Origin: Hoeflea sp.
GTDB lineage: Bacteria; Pseudomonadota; Alphaproteobacteria; Rhizobiales; Rhizobiaceae
Length of the DNA stretch: 64,000 nt
Assembly: GCF_014359905.1 (NCBI RefSeq)
Contig: NZ_JACIYP010000002.1
Location: 1 to 64,000, forward strand
Direction: 5' to 3'
This document shows positions 17,124-25,159 of this stretch, piece by piece. The position numbers and the translations under genes are program-made. Below the pieces are notes generated by a model. It did no database searches. It had not been told where the DNA came from and saw nothing but the letters and a program-made list of their open reading frames with translations. Numbering within the stretch: position 1 is the first letter of the stretch; every line of letters begins with the position of its first letter.

Positions 17124-17160
17124 GTTTCACTCAATGAAACAATACAACGCAGAGTGAAAC
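17124..17160. promoter_or_regulatory. Candidate IclR operator cluster upstream of dctP
   Basis: GTTTCA (17124-17129) and TGAAAC (17135-17140) form an inverted repeat with a 5-base spacer. The same half site recurs as AGTGAAAC at 17153-17160, matching GTTTCACT in reverse complement. The cluster is 19 to 55 bases upstream of the dctP start codon, where a repressor or activator would act. Assignment to the operon's IclR protein is inference. Confidence 0.5.
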
Positions 17161-17262
17161 ACTATTGGAAACGAGTCAAGACCCCCGACGCCGTGACGCC
17201 GCCTGGAGTGCTTTCGATTGCAGAATGGGGAAGGTTGAGGTGCGCTGGAGCGCGCAAACCAT

Positions 17263-17296
17263 GGACTGTCCCGCAAGGCCAGATGCGGGACAGTCC
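17263..17296 (-). terminator. Terminator after the DUF4405 gene
   Basis: A perfect 13-bp stem (GGACTGTCCCGCA paired with TGCGGGACAGTCC) with an 8-base loop lies 25 bases past the stop codon of the leftward gene ending at 17322. No clear U-run follows. Confidence 0.6.
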
Positions 17297-17321
17297 CTGA
17301 CTTGCATGCGGGAACCGTGGG

Positions 17322-17825
17322 TCAGCGTTTGACGGCTGCGATCTGGCCGATCACCTCGAAGGCAGATTTTCCCGAGGCCTCGCCGATTGCCTTGATGGTT
17401 GCGTCGGGGCTTGCGACCGTCAGGCCAGTGTCCCGGAGAACGCTGGTCAGGCTCTCCCCGTCATGGCCAAAAAGCGGTGCGACGGTCGCGAGCGCGCCGT
17501 TTTCAAAGGCTTCGAAAACCGCACGCTGCGGCGAGCCGCCGGCGCTCTGGCCGGTCATGGCCGGTACGGCGAAAGCCAGTCCGGCCATGAGCGACACCAC
17601 GAGGGCGATCAGCATCGGAGGCTTCTTGATGTAAGTGAGAAACGGACGCCAGTTCTTCCAGACGTGCAGGACGAAGGGCGCGATCAGAACCATCGACAGC
17701 CATTCATGCATGCCGTGGAAAGCGGCTGATCCCCAATGGAAGAACAGCGCCACGCCGGAAACAAGCGAAACGAGAAAAAGACCGGTGATGAAGGGGGTTG
17801 CATAGCGATTGAGCAGGGTCGGCAT
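17322..17825 (-). CDS. DUF4405-domain (cytochrome b561-like) membrane protein
   Basis: A 167-residue membrane protein. Its first 60 residues read NRYATPFITGLFLVSLVSGV, then FHWGSAAFHGMHEWLSMVLI and LHVWKNWRPFLTYI, the pattern of DUF4405 proteins. In these, His residues in short helices (here in FHW, FHGMHEW and LHVW) are proposed haem ligands of a cytochrome b-like bundle. A further helix is followed by a soluble tail of about 80 residues (FEAFENGALATVAPLFGHDG...), which may be a small helical metal- or cofactor-binding region. It is a single gene between two terminator-like hairpins. Role unknown; electron transfer is inferred from the family. Confidence 0.75.
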   Translation of the reverse strand: MPTLLNRYATPFITGLFLVSLVSGVALFFHWGSAAFHGMHEWLSMVLIAPFVLHVWKNWRPFLTYIKKPPMLIALVVSLMAGLAFAVPAMTGQSAGGSPQRAVFEAFENGALATVAPLFGHDGESLTSVLRDTGLTVASPDATIKAIGEASGKSAFEVIGQIAAVKR

Positions 17826-18056
17826 TGTCGGAACCTTCCATCTTCAAATCCTCCCGGCATCCTGATTGAACCCGTTTTGCAGGCGTAGCAACTTACCGAT
17901 TGGTAATGTGATCACCGCCTTAAGGGCAAAGAACTCAAGGGGTTGCCTGTGCGGCGGAGCAGATAGGTCATGCCGCGCCGCGGCGAATGGCTGACGCCGT
18001 ACCCAGCATCCCCAGCGCCTCCCGCACCCGGCAAGTTTGCGCCTGTGCTGATAGCA

Positions 18057-18093
18057 TTCAGCCCGGAACCCCTTCATGGGATCCCGGGCTGAA
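18057..18093 (-). terminator. Terminator-like hairpin after the DHDPS-family gene
   Basis: TTCAGCCCGG (18057-18066) pairs perfectly with CCGGGCTGAA (18084-18093), and the 17-base loop can add a CCCC/TGGG pairing. It lies just past the stop codon at 18112 in the leftward direction. A downstream U-run is absent. Confidence 0.55.
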
Positions 18094-18111
18094 AAACGCA
18101 TGGGGCCTGAT

Positions 18112-19050
18112 CTATGCCTGCGCGGACCACTGTGCGTACCAGGTCTTGAACAGCTGATACTGGGCTTCCGCATAGTGTTTCTGCGAATCCGACAAAGCAT
18201 CGGTCTCGTAAAAGTGCAGCGTGTATTCCGTGTCGCCGTTCAGCACCATCAGGTGCTTGTAATAGAGCACCAGATCGGCGCCCTCATCGAAGGAGGAGAG
18301 CACGCCGAGAGCCTCTTCGAGCTGCCTGGCCTGCGCCCGCGCCTTGACATCGCCCGCGGCTGCCTTTCTGCACAGCGAGACCAGATGCAGCACTTCCTTC
18401 GGGAGCGCATTGCCGATGCCGGTGATCGCGCCGGTGGCGCCGCAATTGACGTAGCCATGGAAGACATTGGTGTCGACGCCGACCATCAGGGTCACGTTCT
18501 CGTCCGCGGAGGTGATGTTCTCGGCCGCGTAGCGCAGGTCCGCTGCGCCGCCGAATTCCTTGAAGCCGATCAGGTTCGGATGCTCCTTGCGCAAGGCGAA
18601 GAACAGGTCGGCGCGGGTAGCGAACCCGTAATAGGGGCTGTTGTAGATCACCGCAGGCAAGCCTGGCGCCACCGACAGGATCGCCTTGAAATGGGCGGCC
18701 TGGGCGGCGGCCGATGTGCCGCGCGAGAGCACGCGCGGAATGACCATCAGCCCTTGCGCGCCGACTTCCGCGGCGTGGGCGGCATGGGCCACCGCCGACG
18801 CGCTGTTGATCGCGCCGGTTCCCACGATTGTGGGCACGCCGGCTTCAACCAGGCGGGCGACGCCTTCCATGCGCTGCGCGTCGCTGAGCAGCGGCCAGTC
18901 GCCCATCGAACCGCAATAGACCACGCCCGACATCCCGGCATCGACCAGCTCCTTGCCCTTGCGCACCAGCGCCTCGAAATCCGGAGTGCGGTCGGGCTTG
19001 CACGGGGTCATGAGTGCGGGAATGCAACCTTTGAAAATGGTATCGTCCAT
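18112..19050 (-). CDS. Dihydrodipicolinate synthase/N-acetylneuraminate lyase family enzyme
   Basis: A 312-residue class I aldolase-type TIM barrel. The Schiff-base Lys is in LIGFKEFGG (about 163) and the catalytic Tyr in IYNSPYYG (about 138). The usual GTTGE loop is replaced by CGSMGDWPLL (about 46-55), so it is not a lysine-pathway DapA; such variants act as lyases, deaminases or dehydratases of 2-oxo acids. It follows dctM by 33 bases and closes an operon dctP-dctQ-dctM-enzyme, so it very probably processes what this TRAP system imports. A hydroxyproline- or sugar-acid-type substrate is possible but not shown. Confidence 0.88.
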   Translation of the reverse strand: MDDTIFKGCIPALMTPCKPDRTPDFEALVRKGKELVDAGMSGVVYCGSMGDWPLLSDAQRMEGVARLVEAGVPTIVGTGAINSASAVAHAAHAAEVGAQGLMVIPRVLSRGTSAAAQAAHFKAILSVAPGLPAVIYNSPYYGFATRADLFFALRKEHPNLIGFKEFGGAADLRYAAENITSADENVTLMVGVDTNVFHGYVNCGATGAITGIGNALPKEVLHLVSLCRKAAAGDVKARAQARQLEEALGVLSSFDEGADLVLYYKHLMVLNGDTEYTLHFYETDALSDSQKHYAEAQYQLFKTWYAQWSAQA

Positions 19051-19083
19051 CGGGGGGTGTCCTTTGTTGTCAGTAAACAGGGT

Positions 19084-20394
19084 TTAGAATCCGACTATCT
19101 GCGAGGGAAGCCACGTCGCCAGCATCGGAAACAGCGCCACCGCCAGCAGCGTCGCGATCTGCAGCCCGATGAAGGGCACGACCCCGCGGCACATCTGGCC
19201 ATAGGTCATGTCCGGCGGCGCGATGGATTTGAGATAGAAGATCGAGGATGCCATCGGCGGCGTCAGGTAACTGGTCTGGATGACGATGATCATCATGGTG
19301 CCGAACCAGACGGGGTCGATCCCGGCGGACCGGATGAAAGGTGTGAACAACGGCACCGCGATCAGCACATTGGCTGTCCAATCCAGCACGAAACCCAGAA
19401 GCAGCACGATCACGAGAAAGAAGATGATCATGCCGGTGTCGCCGAAGCCGGCCGCGTCGATGAACGAGCGGATCATGCGCGAGCCGCCATTGGCCGCAAA
19501 GGTTCCCATGAACATGGTGCCTGCGGCAACAATCAACAGGATCATCGCCGAAATCCGGACCGTGATCCGGAGCGATTCAAACAGCATGCCGAGATTGAAG
19601 CGGCCATAGAAGATGCTCAGAAGGGTCGCGCCGACAGCGCCCACGGACGCCGCTTCCGTGGGCGAGGCAATGCCCGCGAGCAAAGAGCCCAGAACGGCAA
19701 AAATCAAAAGGCAGATCGGCAGAAGCGAGGACACCGTCAGCCACAGTTTGTCGGTAAGCGGCATGTCGGGCTCATCATCTTCAGAGACCGGCCGGGGCGG
19801 AGAGAAAATGCCCTGAATGATCAGATAGACAATGAACAGGCCGACCATCAGCAACCCCGGCAACATCATGCCGGCCAGAAGCTCGCCCACGGACATCTGG
19901 GCCAGGGAGGCGTACATCACCGCAATGACCGAGGGCGGGATCATGGTGCCGAGCGAGCCGCCGGCGCAGATGGTTCCGGCAATCTGGCTGTTGGCATAAC
20001 CGCCGCGCTTCATGGCCGGGATGGCCATCATCCCGATCATCACCTCGACCGCACCCACGACACCGGCGGCAGCGGCGAAAATCGCGCCCATCGCGATCGT
20101 GGCGACCGCAAGTCCGCCGGGCAGCCGCCGGAGCCACATCTGCATGACCAGAAACAGGCGTTCGGCGATGCCGGAGCGTTCCAGAATGGCGCCCATGAGC
20201 ACAAACATCGGAATGGCGGCAAGAATGAAATTCGTCGAGGCCGAATAAAACGCGCCGTAGAGCTGGGCAAAGGCATTCGGGCCGAATTTGGCAAGCCCGG
20301 CGGCTGCCGAGACGATGGCGAGCGAAAACGCGATCGGGATGCCGGTGAGCACGAGCACAAACAGGGCGGGAAACATCAAGGCAGCGATGGTCAT
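19084..20394 (-). CDS. dctM: TRAP transporter large membrane subunit, DctM (DHDPS operon)
   Basis: Permease subunit of 436 residues with the motifs GVVGAVEVMIGMMAIPAM, CAGGSLGTMIPPSVIAVMYA, ASPTEAASVGAVGATLLS and IQTSYLTPPMASSIFYLKS. The last one places it in the same large-DctM branch as systems A and hut, although MASS replaces FGFA/S. It starts three bases after the dctQ stop and is followed by the DHDPS-family gene. Substrate unknown; the GntR/FCD regulator upstream suggests a carboxylate. Confidence 0.92.
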   Translation of the reverse strand: MTIAALMFPALFVLVLTGIPIAFSLAIVSAAAGLAKFGPNAFAQLYGAFYSASTNFILAAIPMFVLMGAILERSGIAERLFLVMQMWLRRLPGGLAVATIAMGAIFAAAAGVVGAVEVMIGMMAIPAMKRGGYANSQIAGTICAGGSLGTMIPPSVIAVMYASLAQMSVGELLAGMMLPGLLMVGLFIVYLIIQGIFSPPRPVSEDDEPDMPLTDKLWLTVSSLLPICLLIFAVLGSLLAGIASPTEAASVGAVGATLLSIFYGRFNLGMLFESLRITVRISAMILLIVAAGTMFMGTFAANGGSRMIRSFIDAAGFGDTGMIIFFLVIVLLLGFVLDWTANVLIAVPLFTPFIRSAGIDPVWFGTMMIIVIQTSYLTPPMASSIFYLKSIAPPDMTYGQMCRGVVPFIGLQIATLLAVALFPMLATWLPSQIVGF

Positions 20395-20397
20395 GGC

Positions 20398-20913
20398 TCA
20401 GGCTTCCAGTTTGAACGGCTGGTCGTCCTGGCCCCGGAACACCCGCAAACCGTGGACAAGCTGTTGCAGGGTCAGTGCTATCAGCCCGAGGGCGAGGATC
20501 GAGAAGAACGGCCACATCAGCGGCGCCCAAGGGCTGACCGTCTCGACTTCGGAGGTTGTCCAGGCCCTCAATGCCCGCTCGACTGCGAATTTCGACAGGG
20601 CCGCGAACATCGGCGTCAGCAAAAAGACAAAGACGATGCCTTCGAGCCAGCGCCGGAAGGCGACCGGCATTTTCTGGGCCAGGAAATCAATCCGCACATG
20701 GGCGTCTTCATGCAGGGCGTAGGCAGCCCCGAGAACGAACAGCGATCCCGTGCACATGTAGGAGATGTCGAAGGCCCACATGGTTGGCGCGCCGAAAACA
20801 TAGCGCGCCACCACTTCGTAAATCATCGAGATGACAAGAACCACCGTCACGATCTGGGCGATCCAAAACAGCAGACGGGAGAAGGCGTCGACGAGTTTGA
20901 ACAGCCTGGTCAT
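20398..20913 (-). CDS. dctQ: TRAP transporter small membrane subunit, DctQ (DHDPS operon)
   Basis: Small TRAP subunit of 171 residues with four hydrophobic helices. YEVVARYVFGAPTMWAFDIS is the DctQ signature, and EDAHVRIDFLAQKM follows the second helix as expected. It lies 18 bases after dctP, without the hairpin seen at the same place in the other operons, and three bases before dctM. Confidence 0.9.
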   Translation of the reverse strand: MTRLFKLVDAFSRLLFWIAQIVTVVLVISMIYEVVARYVFGAPTMWAFDISYMCTGSLFVLGAAYALHEDAHVRIDFLAQKMPVAFRRWLEGIVFVFLLTPMFAALSKFAVERALRAWTTSEVETVSPWAPLMWPFFSILALGLIALTLQQLVHGLRVFRGQDDQPFKLEA

Positions 20914-20931
20914 GACGGTGGTTGGCTCCTA

Positions 20932-21993
20932 TCAATCCTGGTTGCGAACGAGATAGCTGCTTTCGGCGGACCACAGGGTCTTGAAGGCCATGTAGTCCGT
21001 GAGGATATCAGCCATTTCCGGCCTGCCTTCGGCCTTCTGCGCCTCGGCGGTCTTGCCGATCCAGTCAGCGCCTGCGTCCGAGAGTTCCTTGATGAACTCG
21101 GGCGACAGCGTGATCACCTCGTTGGGACCCTTGCGGTAGCTGTCCATGGCGACAACGTCTTCTCCGTAGAAATGCACCAGCGCCTGCATGGTGGTCAATT
21201 CCGCGGCCTTCTCGATCAACGGCTTCAAATCGTCAGGCAGCGCGTCCCAGGTCTCCTGCTTGAGCACGACTTCCCACAGGAAGGTCGGCTGGTGCACGCC
21301 CGGCACGATGATGTATTTCGCGGCTTCGTGAAAGCCTTCCGGCATGTTGGCCGAGGGGGGACCCCATTCGATCAGGTCAACGCCCTTGCGCTGCAGCAGC
21401 GTGTAGATTTCCCCAGGAGGGACAACCGTCGGCACCGCGCCGAAATATTCTTCCATGACTTTCGCCCAAGGGCCCGAAGTCCGGTATTTCATGCCCTTGA
21501 GATCTTCGGCCTTGGTGATCGGCACATTGGAGTGGGCCATCACTTCCGAAGAACCGATGCCGACGATCAGATTCTTGAAACCTTCCTTGGCGCGCAGCTC
21601 GGCGAGCTTTTCCTTGCCGCCCTTTTCATAGATCCACGTAACAAAGGCTTCAGGCCCCATGCCGCCGGGGAAGCCGGCGAAAATGGCGTTGATCGGATCC
21701 TGATTGACGAGATAGCTCGGCGTGGAGTGACCTGCCTGGACAATGCCGTCGCGCACGCCGTCATAGACCTGCAATGCTGGCACCAGCACACCGGCGCCGA
21801 ACGGCTCGATGAGGACGCGGCTGTTGGTGAGAACGCCGACATTGTCGGCGAAACGCTCGAGGAAATTGACGTAGAAGGGAGATCCTTCGGGCACCGAGGT
21901 CGGTACTTGCCACGTTACTTCCTGGGCTGCGGCCGGCAGCGCCGCGACAGACAGCATGGAGACCAGCGCCCACTTCCTGATGTTTTGAAACAT
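20932..21993 (-). CDS. dctP: TRAP substrate-binding protein, DctP (DHDPS operon)
   Basis: Periplasmic receptor of 353 residues. A Sec signal (MFQNIRKWALVSMLSVAALP, cut after AAAQ) leads into EVTWQVPTSVPEGSPFYVNF. The block DLKGMKYRTSGPWAKVMEEY holds the conserved substrate-binding Arg, and KGVDLIEWGPPSANMPEGFH follows. I chose ATG 21993 with GAGGG just upstream; a start at 22023 would add ten residues before the signal and lacks a ribosome site. It is first in the operon and presumably regulated by the GntR protein encoded just upstream. A palindrome lies about 140 bases before it. Confidence 0.9.
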   Translation of the reverse strand: MFQNIRKWALVSMLSVAALPAAAQEVTWQVPTSVPEGSPFYVNFLERFADNVGVLTNSRVLIEPFGAGVLVPALQVYDGVRDGIVQAGHSTPSYLVNQDPINAIFAGFPGGMGPEAFVTWIYEKGGKEKLAELRAKEGFKNLIVGIGSSEVMAHSNVPITKAEDLKGMKYRTSGPWAKVMEEYFGAVPTVVPPGEIYTLLQRKGVDLIEWGPPSANMPEGFHEAAKYIIVPGVHQPTFLWEVVLKQETWDALPDDLKPLIEKAAELTTMQALVHFYGEDVVAMDSYRKGPNEVITLSPEFIKELSDAGADWIGKTAEAQKAEGRPEMADILTDYMAFKTLWSAESSYLVRNQD

Positions 21994-22122
21994 GAAACCC
22001 TCTGTGTTCTGACCGCGCAGCAACGCGGACGGTTGGTGGTGTTCTGACCGGCGGATGGTCGCGCCCTAGCGGCCGAGCCCCCGTGCCCGTCTCTCTGTGG
22101 AGACACGAAACCATATCGCAAT

Positions 22123-22150
22123 GTATTTTTGTTGTCGACATAAAATATGG
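22123..22150. promoter_or_regulatory. Candidate GntR/FCD operator: TGTCGACA palindrome with AT-rich flanks
   Basis: The 8-base palindrome TGTCGACA (22133-22140) is extended by a symmetric T-run on the left and an A-run on the right (ATTTTT...TAAAAT). GntR/FCD proteins commonly bind short dyads of the TTGTC-GACAA kind. It sits between the gntR stop and the dctP start, the expected place for control of the TRAP-DHDPS operon. The match to this regulator is inference. Confidence 0.5.
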
Positions 22151-22226
22151 GAGCAAATCTGAGCCTGCCACAGCCGGCCCGGCGGATGGGCCGGGACGTC
22201 GCGGTAGACGTGTTTTATCGGGCTTC

Positions 22227-22949
22227 TCAGAGGGTTATGTTGGCGTTCACGCGATGGTCCGCGGTGATGCTGGCCTGGATCTGCTTGACGATCTGCTGGG
22301 CATGGGCATGGGCGATGCGGTCCGCGGTTTCGACATCGCCCCGTTCAATGGCCGCCACCATGTCCTCGTGCTCCTGAAGATAGATCCGCGGCAGCTTGTC
22401 ATTGTAGGAGGAGTAGTAGAGCCGGAGCAGCCGCCTGCCCTCGTCCAGCAGTCTCTCGAAAAGCTCGGTGTAGTAGCGGTTGTTGCCGGCGCGCGCGATC
22501 TCGGCATGAAAATTACGGTTGACCTCGATCATCTCGGGCACGTCCCTCGCCTCCACCGCCTGCGCATAGTGATCCTGAAGCGCGCGGATCCGGACAAGAT
22601 CGGCCGCGGTGCGATTCGCGGCGGCAAGGCGCGTGGTGACCCGGTACATCAGCGACAGCGCATCGAAGAACTGCGACAGGTTGGGAAAGTCGATCGGCGC
22701 CACGATTGTGAAGCGGTTGGGAAGGGTGACGACCAGGCCCTCTCCCGCAAGCTTGACCATGGCCTCGCGGATGGGGGTGCGGGAGATGCCGAAGCGCTCC
22801 GAGAGCCTGACTTCGTCGATCGGACTGCCAGGCGCGAGCGTCAGGTCGAGGATCTCGTGCTTGATCGTGTCGTACACGGCGCCCACGCCCTTGCCGCGCT
22901 TGCGCTTTGTGCCGGGATGTTGGTCCGGCACGCGATCTTCAACATTCAT
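22227..22949 (-). CDS. GntR-family (FCD/FadR subgroup) regulator
   Basis: A 240-residue regulator. The N-terminal winged helix (about 20-90) carries GSPIDEVRLSERFGISRTPI and REAMVKLAGEGLV, the GntR signature. The C-terminal all-helical FCD domain (about 100-225) has the metal-binding pattern: Asp/Asn near VNRNFHAEIARAG, and His in HEDMVAAIERGD and AHAHAQ. FCD regulators sense organic acids and usually repress nearby transport and catabolic genes. It reads into the dctPQM-DHDPS operon in the same direction, about 230 bases upstream of dctP. Confidence 0.92.
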   Translation of the reverse strand: MNVEDRVPDQHPGTKRKRGKGVGAVYDTIKHEILDLTLAPGSPIDEVRLSERFGISRTPIREAMVKLAGEGLVVTLPNRFTIVAPIDFPNLSQFFDALSLMYRVTTRLAAANRTAADLVRIRALQDHYAQAVEARDVPEMIEVNRNFHAEIARAGNNRYYTELFERLLDEGRRLLRLYYSSYNDKLPRIYLQEHEDMVAAIERGDVETADRIAHAHAQQIVKQIQASITADHRVNANITL

Positions 22950-23174
22950 GGTTTCTCTCCGTCACCGCAGCCATGACGAGCACTATAGAAGCGCGCGCGC
23001 AAACACAATTCTCGACCGTGACAAGTCCTGTCTGCCAGCGAACACGATGTGGTTGACCTGCAGATCACGGCCTTCCGGGCGACACGGGCCGGGCATCGCA
23101 AAAACCATTCGGGGTCGTCTCCCCAACCGGCTCTCGATCAAGATGCCGGTTGCGGCTTGCGGCTCCTGCGAGGC

Positions 23175-24524
23175 TTACGGCTCGTCAATCACCGTCAAAT
23201 GCGGCACGCCCTCGACGTCGAGCCGCAATCGTCCGCGATCGGCGCGAACGAGCCGGACCGGTCCGCCCTTTTCCTCCAGTCGGCGGCGCAGCAGGATCAG
23301 CCGCGTCTCGAGATTGTCCTTGAAATCCGGAAGCAGCAGGCTGCGGTCTCTGCGGATTTCCTTGTTGAGGAAGTCCCGGCGGCCCGAAGTCAGATAATCG
23401 CTGAGAAAGTGGTGAAGCAGGCGACCCGGCACACCGCGGATCAGGTATTCGTCGCCAAGGAAGATGGACCCGTCACGGCTGTAGTAGCGGACCGAGAATG
23501 TCGGCTGAGTGTTGGATCGAGGCGGCGAAGCCGGCGTCGCCACACCGGCAGCGGTCCCGCCACGCTCCTGATGTTCGGAGAGCACGATGGTGAGCGCCAA
23601 CTGGCGCGCGATGATGGACAAGGCTTCTTCGTCCTTGTGGCCAAAGGCGAAGGGCCGCTCCGATTCCGTGAAGACCACGCCGACAAGCCGGCCCTGAATC
23701 TGCAAGGGCACGGCGAGCTGGCTTGCCGGCGACGCGATCGCCGGCCGGGCGAGCTCTTTGCCCGGGTCTAATCCGCTTGTCGATCTTACCGCGCTGACAT
23801 AGCGGCGCCCGCGGCTCATGTCGCTGATTCGCACGGGAAGCCTCGCCTGCGCCGCCATGCCTATCGTACCGGACCCGAATGCCACTTCCGAGCCGAACCC
23901 GAACCGGTCGTAGCCGCGGCTGGCAATGGTGGTCAGTTGACAGCGCTCGCTATCCGCCAGCAGGACCATCGTGTGGCCGAAGCCGAACATGGTCTCCAGA
24001 CCTTCCAGGACCAGGTCGAGCGCCCGTTCCACATCGCCCGCCTCCTCCAACTGCTCCGTGAGCCGGTGGGTCAGTTCAAGATGATCGCGCCGGTCGGCCA
24101 CCGACCTCTGCGGCAGTTCAAGCGGATTGGCTGCGGGCACCCTTCGGCAATCCATGACCCGGTAGACGTCAACCGCACGCAGCTTCATCATGTCGCTCAT
24201 GCCCTGTTCTCGGCTTGCCACCGCGAGATGGATGGCCACACGGTCGAAGATGGGTCCCAGCGTCTCCGAGCGCTCGAACAGGAGGTCGAGAATGTGCTGC
24301 TGGCCGCTGTAACCGTCGACCACCATGACCGTGGCGAGCCCATTGGCGCTGATGTTGGCGGCGGTCTTGGAGAAGTACTGGTTGGACAGGGCGACGTGTT
24401 CGTCGTCAACGAAATGGACATGCGACAGATAGGAAATATTGGGCAGGCCATTGCCATCGGTCGTGGCGATGACCGAGGGAATGACGCCTTCCAGGGAATC
24501 CCTTATATCGCTGAGCCGGATCAT
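23175..24524 (-). CDS. PNPOx-like / GAF / winged-helix fusion protein
   Basis: A 449-residue three-part protein. Residues about 1-120 (VIPSVIATTDGNGLPNISYL, NQYFSKTAANISANGLATVM) have the flavin-binding split-barrel fold of pyridoxamine-phosphate-oxidase-like proteins. About 170-320 is a GAF domain (ALDLVLEGLETMFGFGHTMV, SQLAVPLQIQGRLVGVVFTE). About 350-449 (FSVRYYSRDGSIFLGDEYLI, RRDFLNKEIRRDRSLLLPDF, ETRLILLRRRLEEKGG) looks like a winged-helix domain. It starts at ATG 24524, overlapping the previous gene by four bases. I infer a flavin- or redox-sensing regulator; it could also be an enzyme with a sensory tail. The longer frame reaching 25037 is not real. Confidence 0.75.
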   Translation of the reverse strand: MIRLSDIRDSLEGVIPSVIATTDGNGLPNISYLSHVHFVDDEHVALSNQYFSKTAANISANGLATVMVVDGYSGQQHILDLLFERSETLGPIFDRVAIHLAVASREQGMSDMMKLRAVDVYRVMDCRRVPAANPLELPQRSVADRRDHLELTHRLTEQLEEAGDVERALDLVLEGLETMFGFGHTMVLLADSERCQLTTIASRGYDRFGFGSEVAFGSGTIGMAAQARLPVRISDMSRGRRYVSAVRSTSGLDPGKELARPAIASPASQLAVPLQIQGRLVGVVFTESERPFAFGHKDEEALSIIARQLALTIVLSEHQERGGTAAGVATPASPPRSNTQPTFSVRYYSRDGSIFLGDEYLIRGVPGRLLHHFLSDYLTSGRRDFLNKEIRRDRSLLLPDFKDNLETRLILLRRRLEEKGGPVRLVRADRGRLRLDVEGVPHLTVIDEP

Positions 24525-25000
24525 GTCCCGGCTCCCGTATCCACGAGCCGACGCCCCGCATTCGGACCCGGGGTCTGCTCGAACAGATCGCGCGGCTGGA
24601 AAGACACCCGCATCAGGTCGCGATCGCTCAGCGTGCTGGAAAGCTGCAGCCGCGTCACGCCGAGCGCGCCCAATGTCTCCAGCATTGCCTCGACATAGCG
24701 GCTGCCTTGAGCAGTCTCGGTTGCCGTGGCGGGCCTGATCGCGCTGATCACACCCTTGATCTGGTAGGCATGGTAATCGTACGGCCTCACATAGGTGGTG
24801 GAGACCGGCAGGCCCGGCTGCGCCCAGGCGACGGCCTCCGGCCATTGGCTGCGCGACACCAGCACGGACACTTCGCCGCTGCAGGCCTCGAAATGCGCGC
24901 CGGTTCCGCGACCGATCATGGGACGGTGCGCCGCATTGCGCGTGGCGATGAGGATCATCACGCGGCCTTGGATGAAATGCGCCACACCGGTCTCGATCAC
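24521..25000 (-). CDS. Small PNPOx-like flavin-binding protein
   Basis: A 159-residue protein. ILIATRNAAHRPMIGRGTGA, EVSVLVSRSQWPEAVAW and YQIKGVISAIRPAT follow the strand order of the pyridoxamine-phosphate-oxidase-like split barrel, which binds FMN or F420-type cofactors. I chose GTG 25000 because AGGGGA lies seven bases upstream; a TTG at 25006 is too close to that site. It overlaps the PNPOx-GAF gene by four bases and faces the hemerythrin gene across a shared 159-base control region. The catalytic role is unknown; a redox or gas-responsive function is inferred from the partners. Confidence 0.72.
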   Translation of the reverse strand: MIETGVAHFIQGRVMILIATRNAAHRPMIGRGTGAHFEACSGEVSVLVSRSQWPEAVAWAQPGLPVSTTYVRPYDYHAYQIKGVISAIRPATATETAQGSRYVEAMLETLGALGVTRLQLSSTLSDRDLMRVSFQPRDLFEQTPGPNAGRRLVDTGAGT

Positions 25001-25024
25001 GGGCAAATCCCCTGCAACGCGGCA

Positions 25025-25053
25025 AGATTAGGAACATAGGAAAATTTTAGCAA
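25025..25053 (-). promoter_or_regulatory. Candidate sigma-70-like promoter for the PNPOx pair
   Basis: Read leftward, TTGCTA (25053-25048) and TAATCT (25030-25025) are spaced 17 bases apart, about 25 bases before the GTG start. The match to the consensus is moderate. Confidence 0.4.
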
Positions 25054-25159
25054 CGGCGCGGTCGTGCTTAGCATGCATTTAGGAAGCCTGATTTCCGCCT
25101 CGGGTCTATCCCGTCCGCATTCGCCGGCAGGCCGGCTTCGAACCCCAAGGAGCACTGTT

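Noticed and set aside
18076-22047. A plus-strand open frame of 1323 codons opposite the DHDPS and TRAP genes
   Set aside because: It is rich in Arg, His, Gly and Gln with no family motif, and lies exactly opposite five well-supported genes. It is a by-product of high GC at third codon positions.
24525-25037. N-terminal extension that would fuse the PNPOx-GAF protein to upstream sequence
   Set aside because: The extra residues are Arg/Pro-rich and are read from another frame of the small PNPOx gene; the four-base overlap start at 24524 explains both genes.
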